Shown here piece by piece: positions 1 through 5,164 of a stretch of DNA of 5,164 bases; position 1 is the first letter of the stretch, and each line of letters begins with the position of its first letter. The translations under genes were made by a program, and so were the position numbers. The DNA comes from Desulfobacterales bacterium (GTDB lineage Bacteria; Desulfobacterota; Desulfobacteria; Desulfobacterales; Desulfosalsimonadaceae), in contig JAGXLE010000121.1 in NCBI GenBank assembly GCA_018334855.1, positions 1 to 5,164 on the forward strand, written 5' to 3'. The notes under the pieces are model-generated. The model was given only the letters and a program-made list of their open reading frames with translations. It searched no databases and was not told the origin of the DNA.

Positions 1-5
1 GATAG

Positions 6-308
6 AAAAGAATAGCGGCTTCCAGTCCGCTGGGTGTGGTTCCCGAGGATATACCCGAGGACGTGGTCGGCCGGGAAAAAGAAATTTATCGCCAGCAGGC
101 CCTTGACATGGGAAAACCTGAAAACGTGGCAGAAAAAATCGTCGAAGGCAAAATGAACAAGTTCTACAAGGAATCGTGCCTGATGAACCAGCTCTATATC
201 AGGGACACGAACCTTACGATTTCCGATGTTATAAACGAAATGATTGCAAAAACCGGTGAAAAAATCACCATTAACCGCTTTGCACGTTTCCAGATCGGAG
301 AGAGCTGA
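6..308 (+). CDS. tsf: Elongation factor Ts, C-terminal part (5' end missing)
   Basis: EF-Ts is the cytoplasmic nucleotide-exchange factor that releases GDP from EF-Tu during translation. About 100 C-terminal residues are visible. IAASSP is the usual entry to the second core subdomain. It is followed by the family stretch [20 protein letters not shown], a '[10 protein letters not shown]' segment, and a closing [11 protein letters not shown], which matches the family's R-F-x-x-G-E ending. The reading frame should run off the left edge, but a TAG lies in frame at 3-5, immediately before KRIAASSP, where related proteins have a residue pattern like MHIAA or MQIAA. Homology therefore begins only at about base 12. 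tsf is normally essential, so a sequence or contig-end error is more likely than a real truncation. The GTG at 36 is an internal codon, not a plausible start. The stop at 306-308 lies four bases before pyrH. Identity is secure; the left boundary is not. Confidence 0.9.
   Translation, partial: KRIAASSPLGVVPEDIPEDVVGREKEIYRQQALDMGKPENVAEKIVEGKMNKFYKESCLMNQLYIRDTNLTISDVINEMIAKTGEKITINRFARFQIGES
297..304 (+). promoter_or_regulatory. Shine-Dalgarno for pyrH, inside the tsf 3' end
   Basis: The purine run GGAGAGAG ends eight bases before the TTG at 313 and overlaps the last codons of tsf. It supports TTG 313 as the pyrH start over the in-frame ATG at 244, which would add 23 residues that overlap tsf and are not typical of UMP kinases. 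The layout suggests that ribosomes ending tsf restart on pyrH. Confidence 0.7.
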
Positions 309-312
309 TATT

Positions 313-1038
313 TTGAACCAGCCGAAATTTTCGCGCGTACTTTTAAAGTTAAGCGGCGAAGCCCTCTTGGGGGAAGAGCCTTACGGCATCAGCCCGGAAA
401 CCCTGCGATACGTTGCAGAGGAGGTAAAATCGGTTGCGGAGCTCGGGGTGCAGACGGCACTGGTTGTGGGGGGAGGCAATATTTTCCGCGGGATGGCCGG
501 TAGTTCACAGGGTATGGACAGGGCTTCGGCCGATTACCTGGGTATGCTGGCAACAGTCATGAACAGCCTGGCGCTTCAGGATGCCCTGGAAAAAATCGAT
601 ATCCCCACCCGGGTGCTTTCGGCTATTTCGATGCACCAGATGGCAGAGCCCTACATCAGGCGCAGGGCCATCCGCCATCTCGAAAAGGGCAGGGTGGTGA
701 TATTTGCCGCAGGAACCGGCAACCCGTATTTTACCACTGATACAGCCGCTGTGCTGCGGGCTGCTGAAATACACGCGGAGGTTCTGCTCAAAGCAACCAA
801 GGTGGAAGGGGTCTACGACATGGACCCGGTGAATAACGAGACCGCCAGGTTTATTGACAGCATAGATTACATGTCTGTTCTTGAAAAGCGGCTTCATGTC
901 ATGGATTCCACGGCCATTTCTCTGGCCATGGACAATCGTCTGCTGCTTGTGGTCTTTAATCTGCGGCGCAGAGGCAATACCCGCGGAGTTGTCTGCGGGG
1001 AAACCATAGGTACGAAAATCTACGAAATAACGCAGTAA
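313..1038 (+). CDS. pyrH: UMP kinase (uridylate kinase)
   Basis: PyrH phosphorylates UMP to UDP with ATP in pyrimidine nucleotide synthesis. It is a cytoplasmic hexamer of the amino-acid-kinase fold. Starting at TTG 313 gives 241 residues, the same length as E. coli PyrH. Visible motifs are KLSGEAL (residues 12-18, phosphate-binding lysine), GGGNIFRG (53-60), the UMP-contacting aspartate at 74 followed by [19 protein letters not shown] (134-144), and the ATP-site segment [13 protein letters not shown] (160-172). The C-terminus has the family's VVFNL and GE.IGT segments. An in-frame ATG at 244 exists, but it lies inside tsf and would add an atypical leader, so TTG 313 with its upstream GGAGAG is preferred. 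Known family regulation is allosteric, with GTP activating and UTP inhibiting. tsf lies four bases upstream; frr follows after 111 bases. No damaged motif is seen. Confidence 0.97.
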   Translation: MNQPKFSRVLLKLSGEALLGEEPYGISPETLRYVAEEVKSVAELGVQTALVVGGGNIFRGMAGSSQGMDRASADYLGMLATVMNSLALQDALEKIDIPTRVLSAISMHQMAEPYIRRRAIRHLEKGRVVIFAAGTGNPYFTTDTAAVLRAAEIHAEVLLKATKVEGVYDMDPVNNETARFIDSIDYMSVLEKRLHVMDSTAISLAMDNRLLLVVFNLRRRGNTRGVVCGETIGTKIYEITQ

Positions 1039-1042
1039 CTAC

Positions 1043-1099
1043 CTGTAATGCCCGGGGAAGGTCTAAAATTTTTCCCCTGAAGCACGGGATAAATTACAG
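1043..1099 (+). other. Long imperfect stem-loop in the pyrH-frr spacer
   Basis: Three nested complementary blocks are visible. CTGTAAT (1043-1049) pairs perfectly with ATTACAG (1093-1099). CCC (1051-1053) pairs with GGG (1086-1088). GGGGAA (1054-1059) pairs with TTCCCC (1072-1077) around a 12-base loop. An eight-base bulge (1078-1085) sits on the 3' side. No T-tract follows the outer stem, so it does not look like a standard intrinsic terminator, and the following frr gene would need transcription through it. It could be an RNA processing or stability element between pyrH and frr. It is seen by pairing only; the function is unknown. Confidence 0.55.
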
Positions 1100-1136
1100 A
1101 TCAGAAAACAAACTTGTCAAATGAACCTTGAACCAT

Positions 1137-1143
1137 AAGGTGA
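1137..1143 (+). promoter_or_regulatory. Shine-Dalgarno for frr
   Basis: AAGGTGA lies six bases before the frr ATG at 1150. It is the clearest independent ribosome binding site in the window, which fits frr being the one early gene separated from its neighbour by a long spacer. Confidence 0.75.
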
Positions 1144-1149
1144 CCGGCC

Positions 1150-1707
1150 ATGATAGATTCGATTATCAGCGAAGCAAAAGAAAAGATGGACAAATCGGTG
1201 AGCGCCCTGAAAAAGGATCTGCAGAAGATCAGGACAGGGCGGGCCTCTTTGAGCATCCTCGACGATGTGCGGGTGGATTACTACGGAACGCCCACGCCGC
1301 TTAACCAGATTGCATCACTTTCTGTGCCCGAAAGCCGGCTGATTACAATCCAGCCCTGGGATCCTTCTGCAGTCAAGGAGATTGAGAAGGCGATAATGAA
1401 GTCAAATCTCGGGCTGACGCCTTCGAGTGACGGAAAAATTATCCGCATTAACATTCCACCCCTGACAGAGGACCGGAGAAAGGATATTGTCAAGCAGGTC
1501 AACAAGATATGCGAGGATTACCGGATTTCGGTGCGAAATATCCGCAGGGATGCAAATGACTCTTTAAAAACTCTTAAAAAGGACGGGGACGCATCGGAAG
1601 ATGATGTGAACAAGGCCTTTGACGAGATCCAGAAACTGACAGACGATCATATCAGCCGGATAGACGATCTGTACAAGGAAAAGGAAAAGGAGATCCTTGA
1701 AGTCTGA
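1150..1707 (+). CDS. frr: Ribosome recycling factor
   Basis: RRF works with EF-G to split the post-termination ribosome and free the mRNA. The product is 185 residues, the same length as E. coli RRF, and mimics a tRNA in shape. Domain I, the three-helix bundle, is formed by the two ends: the N-terminal helix carries KIRTGRAS (26-33) and the C-terminal helices contain SVRNIRRDAND (127-137), with Arg132 at the position known to matter for ribosome binding. Domain II lies between them, with YYGTPTPLNQIASL (44-57), ITIQPWD (65-71), and GKIIRINIPPLTEDRRKD (95-112). The C-terminal helix is rich in charged residues, as is usual. The start is ATG 1150 with AAGGTGA upstream. The stop overlaps the start of uppS by 11 bases, so translation of the two is probably coupled. 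All key segments are present. Confidence 0.97.
   Translation: MIDSIISEAKEKMDKSVSALKKDLQKIRTGRASLSILDDVRVDYYGTPTPLNQIASLSVPESRLITIQPWDPSAVKEIEKAIMKSNLGLTPSSDGKIIRINIPPLTEDRRKDIVKQVNKICEDYRISVRNIRRDANDSLKTLKKDGDASEDDVNKAFDEIQKLTDDHISRIDDLYKEKEKEILEV
1687..1692 (+). promoter_or_regulatory. Shine-Dalgarno for uppS, inside the frr 3' end
   Basis: AAGGAG lies four bases before the TTG at 1697, within the last lysine/glutamate codons of frr. It decides the uppS start: the next in-frame ATG is inside the catalytic IMDGN motif and is too late. The spacing is slightly short, which with the TTG start suggests modest initiation helped by coupling to frr termination. Confidence 0.7.
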
Positions 1708-2440
1708 TGCTTCGGAAAACGCCGGCCTGGACCCTTCCAAACTGCCGGCCCACGTTGCCGTTATAATGGACGGCAATGGCAGGTGGGCGAAAAAGCGGAT
1801 GTTAAACAGGGTCAAGGGGCATGAGCGGGGGGCGGATACTGTAAGGCTCGTGGTGCGCACCAGCAGAGAGATAGGTATCAGGTACCTTACCCTCTATGCT
1901 TTTTCGACAGAAAACTGGCAGAGGCCGGAAGCTGAGATCTCCGCGCTTATGACGCTTTTGAAGCGTTTTCTGGCCTCGGAAAAACAGGAGATGGTTGAAA
2001 ACAACATCAGGTTAAACACCATCGGCGAAACCGATCGGCTTCCGGCTGATGTACGGAAGGCCCTGGCACAAAGCAAAGAGGCCACCGGCGCAAATGACGG
2101 AATGTGCCTGACTCTCGCATTGAGCTACGGGGGACGCGCCGAGATAGCAAGAGCCGCCAGGGAAATTGCAGAGGCTGTAAAGGAAGGGCGCATGGATCCG
2201 CAGGAGGTCACACCGCAGCGACTTGCAGAGTATATGTATACAGCGCAAGTGCCGGATCCGGAACTTCTTATACGAACCAGCGGGGAATTCCGTGTCAGCA
2301 ATTTTCTCCTGTGGCAGATTGCATACACCGAAATCTTTGTTACTCCCACCTTGTGGCCTGAATTTACGCGCGATGAGTATATCGAGATCCTCAGGGATTT
2401 TGGCAAGCGGGAGCGCCGCTTCGGCCGGATTATGTCGTAA
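1697..2440 (+). CDS. uppS: Undecaprenyl diphosphate synthase (cis-prenyltransferase)
   Basis: UppS adds eight isopentenyl units to farnesyl diphosphate in cis, giving the C55 carrier for peptidoglycan and O-antigen precursors. The product is 247 residues (E. coli 253). The catalytic motif HVAVIMDGNGRWA (19-31) contains Asp25, matching the Mg-binding aspartate. GHERGAD (41-47) and YAFSTENWQRP (67-77) form the active site. SYGGRAEI (143-150) and LLIRTSGEFRVSNFLLWQ (190-207) supply the two arginines that bind the IPP diphosphate, and Glu212 follows. The start is TTG 1697, chosen from the AAGGAG and from the lack of another start before the catalytic motif. The first 17 residues are a variable leader. 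The gene overlaps frr by 11 bases and lies upstream of cdsA and dxr; DXR feeds the pathway that supplies its substrates. The chain-length product is inferred from family and context. Confidence 0.96.
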   Translation: MKSDASENAGLDPSKLPAHVAVIMDGNGRWAKKRMLNRVKGHERGADTVRLVVRTSREIGIRYLTLYAFSTENWQRPEAEISALMTLLKRFLASEKQEMVENNIRLNTIGETDRLPADVRKALAQSKEATGANDGMCLTLALSYGGRAEIARAAREIAEAVKEGRMDPQEVTPQRLAEYMYTAQVPDPELLIRTSGEFRVSNFLLWQIAYTEIFVTPTLWPEFTRDEYIEILRDFGKRERRFGRIMS

Positions 2441-2448
2441 GAACCCGG

Positions 2449-2469
2449 CCCGGCCCTTGTTTTGCCGGG
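2449..2469 (+). other. GC-rich hairpin in the uppS-cdsA spacer
   Basis: CCCGGC (2449-2454) pairs with GCCGGG (2464-2469) around a nine-base loop. A second CCCGGC at 2444-2449 could compete for the same partner. No T-run follows, so termination is unlikely. The cdsA start at 2503 has only a weak GGA (2493-2495) as a ribosome binding site. The stem may simply reflect local GC richness. Confidence 0.35.
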
Positions 2470-2502
2470 ACACGGCCATAAACCTCCAGCCTGGATAACG
2501 CC

Positions 2503-3312
2503 ATGCACCTTAAAAGATGGATTACAGCTATTGTTGCTATACCGGTACTTGTGGTTCTTATCTGCAAGGGCTCTGCGGCAATATTTGCATGCCTGATCGC
2601 GGTTATTTCCGTGCTTGCATCATGGGAGTATTTCTATATTGTCTCAAACGGTGATAAAACCGGTATTTTAAAGCCGATTCCGCTGCTCGGTGCTGCGGCC
2701 GGGCTGGGACTGATAGCGGCTGCCCTGTATTCGGCCTTTGAGGTGATGCTGCTGGTGCTTCTTTTTGGCCTGATTATTGCCGCACTGCTGTCGATGCCCC
2801 CTTACAGGCGTTCTTGGCAGATTCTTGAAATTGTTTCAACTCAGGTCCAGGGTATTGTATACATTTTTCTCTCGCTTTCAACGCTGGTGCTTCTGCGGGT
2901 AGGACAGGACGGACTGGCCTGGATTTTTCTTGTTCTTCTCGTCGTGTTTCTCGGGGATGTGGGTGCTTTTTACGTGGGCACATACCTGGGCAAAAGAAAG
3001 CTTGCCCCGGCCATAAGTCCCGGCAAATCAGTGGAAGGAGCGCTCGGAGGCCTTGCCGCAAATGTTGTTGTGGCACTTGTTTTTAAATTTCTGCTGCTGC
3101 CGGAGCTGGCAGCCGGTCCTGTCGTGATATTTGCGCTGGCTCTTGGAATTGCCGGCCAGATCGGCGATCTTTTTGAGTCAGAGTTAAAGCGCAAATCCGG
3201 GATCAAGGACTCGGGCGGAATTCTGCCGGGCCACGGCGGAATGCTTGATCGTATTGATGCCCTGCTTTTTGCCGGCCCGGTGGCCTACGGGTTTAAACTT
3301 TTTGTATTTTAA
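2503..3312 (+). CDS. cdsA: Phosphatidate cytidylyltransferase (CDP-diacylglycerol synthase)
   Basis: CdsA is an inner-membrane enzyme that converts phosphatidic acid and CTP to CDP-diacylglycerol, the branch point for phosphatidylethanolamine, phosphatidylglycerol and cardiolipin. The product is 269 residues (E. coli 285). Hydrophobic segments lie at about 6-22, 24-45, 58-77, 80-97, 112-131, 138-158, 180-199, 202-222 and 253-269, so eight or nine membrane spans are likely. The family signature fills residues 226-252, running from SELKR through KDSGGILPGHGG to MLDRID, and every signature position is satisfied. Upstream are the conserved Asp152 (FLGDVGAFY) and the APAISPGKSVEG segment (about 168-179). 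The start is ATG 2503, giving a short MHLKRW leader before the first span; its Shine-Dalgarno is weak. It sits between uppS and dxr, as in many Gram-negatives. Confidence 0.96.
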   Translation: MHLKRWITAIVAIPVLVVLICKGSAAIFACLIAVISVLASWEYFYIVSNGDKTGILKPIPLLGAAAGLGLIAAALYSAFEVMLLVLLFGLIIAALLSMPPYRRSWQILEIVSTQVQGIVYIFLSLSTLVLLRVGQDGLAWIFLVLLVVFLGDVGAFYVGTYLGKRKLAPAISPGKSVEGALGGLAANVVVALVFKFLLLPELAAGPVVIFALALGIAGQIGDLFESELKRKSGIKDSGGILPGHGGMLDRIDALLFAGPVAYGFKLFVF

Positions 3313-3366
3313 GCAGTTAAGGAAAATTTCAGAAATCAGAAAAAGAAATTCAGTATATTTCCGGAT

Positions 3367-4554
3367 ATGAAAAAGCGTCGAATCGGCATACTCGGATCCA
3401 CCGGATCTATCGGGCAAAGCACCCTTTCCGTGCTGTCGCGGTTTCCGGAGCGTTTTTCAGTCAAAACCCTGACAGCAGCAGGCAATATCGATCTGCTGGC
3501 CCGGCAGATTGTCGAATTTGAACCGGATATCGCCGTGGTATTTGATAAATCAGGGGCTTCGGCTTTAAGACAGAAACTGCCTGAAAACACCGATACCGAG
3601 ATTCTTTTCGGCGAGCACGGATACCGGGCAGCAGCGGCACACGAGAAGCTTGACGTGGTGGTTTCGGCAATGGTGGGCTCTGCAGGTCTGTTGCCGACCA
3701 TGACAGCCATTTCCGCGGGCAAGGATATAGCACTTGCCAATAAGGAAGTCCTTGTAATGGCTGGAGACATCGTAAAACGCGAAGCCGCTGCAAAGGGCGT
3801 GAAAATTCTTCCGGTAGACAGCGAACACAGCGCAATATCTCAATGTATTTCCGGCAACCGGCACGCTGATATCGAACGGATACTGCTGACCGCTTCCGGA
3901 GGACCGTTTCTGGACCTTCCGGAAAAGGATTTTGCGGCCGTCACCCCGCAGGATGCCTTGGCACATCCCACTTGGCAAATGGGGAACAAGATAACCATTG
4001 ATTCTGCAACCCTGATGAACAAGGGCCTGGAGGTGATAGAAGCGAGTCATCTTTTTTGTCTGAATGCCTCACAGATAGAAGTCGTGATCCATCCGCAAAG
4101 CATAGTGCATTCCATGGTTGCCTATCGTGACGGAAGCGTTATTGCCCAGATGGGCCTTCCGGACATGAAGGCGGCGATTGCTTATGCCCTGTCATGCCCG
4201 GAGCGGCTGCCGCTGGATTTGTCATGCCCTGATTTTGCAGAACTTGCACAGCTTACATTCAAAGCGCCGGATCTGGAAAAGTTTCCCTGTCTGGCCCTGG
4301 CATATGAGGCCTGTGGAAAAGGCGGGACAATGCCTGCAGTGTTAAATGCAGCAAATGAAATTGCGGTTTCGGCTTTTTTGAAAGGCGATATTGGTTTTAA
4401 CGTTATCCCCGCTGTTATCAGGGACGTGATGGAGCAACTAAGGCCGGTAATGAAACCGGATATCGATGATGTGCTGGAAGCCGACCAGCGGTCGCGCAAA
4501 GCAGCCGAATCCGTCCTGACAGCCCGGGGAAAAAATACGGAATTTAAAAAATGA
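3367..4554 (+). CDS. dxr: 1-deoxy-D-xylulose 5-phosphate reductoisomerase
   Basis: DXR rearranges and reduces 1-deoxyxylulose 5-phosphate to methylerythritol 4-phosphate with NADPH, the committed step of the MEP isoprenoid pathway and the target of fosmidomycin. The product is 395 residues (E. coli 398). The N-terminal NADPH site is GSTGSIG (10-16), and ALANKEVLVMAG surrounds Asn125-Lys126-Glu127. Metal ligands are Asp151 and Glu153 in PVDSEHSA and Glu222 in MNKGLEVIEA. Ser177 (ASGGPF) and Asn218-Lys219 contact substrate. HPTWQMGNKITIDSATL and HPQSIVHSMV follow the family closely. The C-terminal helical domain includes GGTMPAVLNAANEIAV. ATG 3367 places GSTGSIG at the usual distance, although no convincing Shine-Dalgarno is visible. 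The last two bases of the stop codon are the first two of the downstream palindrome. All catalytic residues are present. Confidence 0.97.
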   Translation: MKKRRIGILGSTGSIGQSTLSVLSRFPERFSVKTLTAAGNIDLLARQIVEFEPDIAVVFDKSGASALRQKLPENTDTEILFGEHGYRAAAAHEKLDVVVSAMVGSAGLLPTMTAISAGKDIALANKEVLVMAGDIVKREAAAKGVKILPVDSEHSAISQCISGNRHADIERILLTASGGPFLDLPEKDFAAVTPQDALAHPTWQMGNKITIDSATLMNKGLEVIEASHLFCLNASQIEVVIHPQSIVHSMVAYRDGSVIAQMGLPDMKAAIAYALSCPERLPLDLSCPDFAELAQLTFKAPDLEKFPCLALAYEACGKGGTMPAVLNAANEIAVSAFLKGDIGFNVIPAVIRDVMEQLRPVMKPDIDDVLEADQRSRKAAESVLTARGKNTEFKK

Positions 4555-4677
4555 TGGCACCGTAAAAAGTCCAATATCTGCGTTACGCACAATTTCTCAG
4601 AATTTCACGTACGGCTAAGTACGCTGCATTCTTCAAAATTGCGCAAGCCTTGATCTTTAACTTTTTACGGCACCATC
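4553..4677. repeat. 125-base near-palindrome, MITE-like or REP-like element
   Basis: The terminal arms at 4553-4570 and 4660-4677 are inverted copies of one 18-base sequence, 16 of 18 matching (core CCGTAAAAAGT). Inside, 4587-4612 and 4619-4644 pair at 18 of 26 positions in almost the same register. The tip is a perfect CGTAC/GTACG stem with a GGCTAA loop at 4613-4618. The segments between the blocks (4571-4586 and 4645-4659) pair only partly. The whole piece folds symmetrically about base 4615 and has no reading frame of note, which fits a small non-autonomous mobile element or a large palindromic intergenic repeat. It starts within the dxr stop codon. A five-base AAAAT at 4548-4552 and 4679-4683 could be a target duplication, but the A-rich context makes this weak. 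I cannot name the family from sequence alone. Confidence 0.75.
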
Positions 4678-4686
4678 TAAAATCAG

Positions 4687-4704
4687 ACTTTTTACGAGAG
4701 CATC
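4687..4704. repeat. Third copy of the palindrome's 18-base arm
   Basis: This segment matches the right arm at 4660-4677 in direct orientation at 15 of 18 positions: ACTTTTTACG is identical, the middle differs, and CATC is again identical. It starts 27 bases after the right arm and ends five bases before the rseP ATG. Its GAGAG (4696-4700) is the best available, though weak, Shine-Dalgarno for rseP. It may be the end of a second, degenerate or nested element, or the true outer end of a composite one. Confidence 0.65.
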
Positions 4705-4709
4705 AAAAA

Positions 4710-5164
4710 ATGAGCATGATTATCGGCCTTGTGATAGTTCTCGGCGTGTTGATTTTTTTTCACGAGCTGGGGCATTTTCTGGTAGCCAAGGCATTTGGCG
4801 TTGGAGTAGAGCGCTTTTCCCTGGGATTCGGCCCCAAGCTGGTTTCAAAAAAGATAGGGCGCACCGAGTACCGTATCTCCATATTGCCGCTGGGCGGCTA
4901 TGTTAAAATGGTTGGTGAGCAGCCCGATGAGGAAATCGATCCCGAAGAGGTAGCTTTTTCCTTTACCCACAAGCCGGTGCTCCAGCGGATGCTTATTGTG
5001 GCAGCCGGCCCGTTTTTCAATTTTATGCTGTGTATTGTCATATTTTTCGGCATATTCGGCACCACCGGTCTTATGGTGTTAAAGCCGGTTATCGGAGAGG
5101 TCCGGGCCGATTCCCCGGCCGAGGCGGCCGGGCTTAAATCCGGGGACGTGATAGTCTCAGCAGA
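4710..5164 (+). CDS. rseP: RseP-type intramembrane site-2 zinc metalloprotease, N-terminal part
   Basis: RseP is an inner-membrane protease that cuts membrane-embedded substrates; in E. coli these are the anti-sigma factor RseA and leftover signal peptides. The frame stays open to the window edge, giving 151 complete codons of a protein usually about 350-450 residues long. The first membrane span (about 3-22) ends in the zinc-binding HELGH (18-22), followed by FSLGFGPKL and a LPLGGYVKM segment, which forms the membrane-associated hairpin region. A second hydrophobic span holds AAGPFFNFML and onward. A PDZ domain begins near residue 123, with the typical SPAEAAGLKSGDVI. ATG 4710 is used; an ATG two codons later is also possible. 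The gene follows dxr as in many proteobacteria, but the repeat separates them. Substrates here are unknown, since no anti-sigma factor gene is visible. Confidence 0.93.
   Translation, partial: MSMIIGLVIVLGVLIFFHELGHFLVAKAFGVGVERFSLGFGPKLVSKKIGRTEYRISILPLGGYVKMVGEQPDEEIDPEEVAFSFTHKPVLQRMLIVAAGPFFNFMLCIVIFFGIFGTTGLMVLKPVIGEVRADSPAEAAGLKSGDVIVSA

Noticed and set aside
244..312. Longer pyrH start at ATG 244
   Set aside because: It would overlap tsf by 65 bases and add an atypical 23-residue leader. TTG 313 has a GGAGAG upstream and gives the standard 241 residues.
505..897. Minus-strand open frame of 130 codons within pyrH
   Set aside because: It is opposite a fully conserved gene, has no recognisable domain, and is composition-driven; the same holds for the other minus-strand frames over frr, uppS, cdsA and dxr.
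2012..2508. Overlapping minus- and plus-strand frames across the uppS 3' end and spacer
   Set aside because: They shadow the conserved UppS C-terminus, show no family motifs, and none has a persuasive ribosome binding site.
3354..3359. TATATT before dxr as a -10 box
   Set aside because: No -35-like hexamer lies at a suitable distance, and it would leave almost no leader before the ATG.
4660..4677. The palindrome as an intrinsic terminator after dxr
   Set aside because: The T-run lies inside the 3' arm and is followed by more stem, not placed after a compact GC-rich hairpin. Termination cannot be excluded but is not supported.
4650..4683. Possible promoter for rseP (TTGATC at 4650, TAAAAT at 4678)
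   Set aside because: The -10-like hexamer is good, but the spacer is 22 bases, too long for a sigma-70 promoter, and no better -35 box lies at 16-18 bases.

Overview
The window holds a conserved bacterial housekeeping cluster, all on the + strand: the 3' end of tsf, then pyrH, frr, uppS, cdsA and dxr, and the 5' part of rseP. This order is widespread in bacteria. The moderate GC content, the style of the EF-Ts C-terminus and the compact 185-residue RRF suggest a Gram-negative, probably a Desulfobacterota (former deltaproteobacterial) lineage. That placement is inference from memory of related proteins and is only moderately secure.

Layout: 6-308 is the EF-Ts C-terminal part, with an odd in-frame stop at the extreme left edge. 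pyrH (313-1038) starts at TTG four bases after the tsf stop. A 111-base spacer carries a long imperfect stem-loop (1043-1099). frr (1150-1707) overlaps uppS (1697-2440) by 11 bases, and uppS also uses a TTG start. A 62-base spacer with a GC-rich hairpin leads to cdsA (2503-3312). A 54-base AT-rich spacer without a good Shine-Dalgarno leads to dxr (3367-4554). The 155-base gap before rseP (4710 to the window end) is almost filled by a 125-base near-palindrome (4553-4677) plus a third copy of its 18-base arm (4687-4704). It looks like a MITE-like or REP-like repeat wedged between dxr and rseP.

The genes join translation (EF-Ts, ribosome recycling) to UMP phosphorylation and to envelope building. 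DXR makes the MEP-pathway precursor of isoprenoids. UppS builds undecaprenyl diphosphate, the lipid carrier for peptidoglycan and O-antigen. CdsA makes CDP-diacylglycerol for phospholipids. RseP is the intramembrane site-2 protease that commonly follows. Close spacing and overlaps from tsf to uppS point to one transcription unit, while the repeat separates rseP from dxr.

I see no new enzymatic or defence system here. All six complete or near-complete proteins look intact, with key motifs in place. The part most worth a second look is the dxr-rseP intergenic palindrome and its extra arm; next are the pyrH-frr stem-loop and the left-edge stop codon in tsf.
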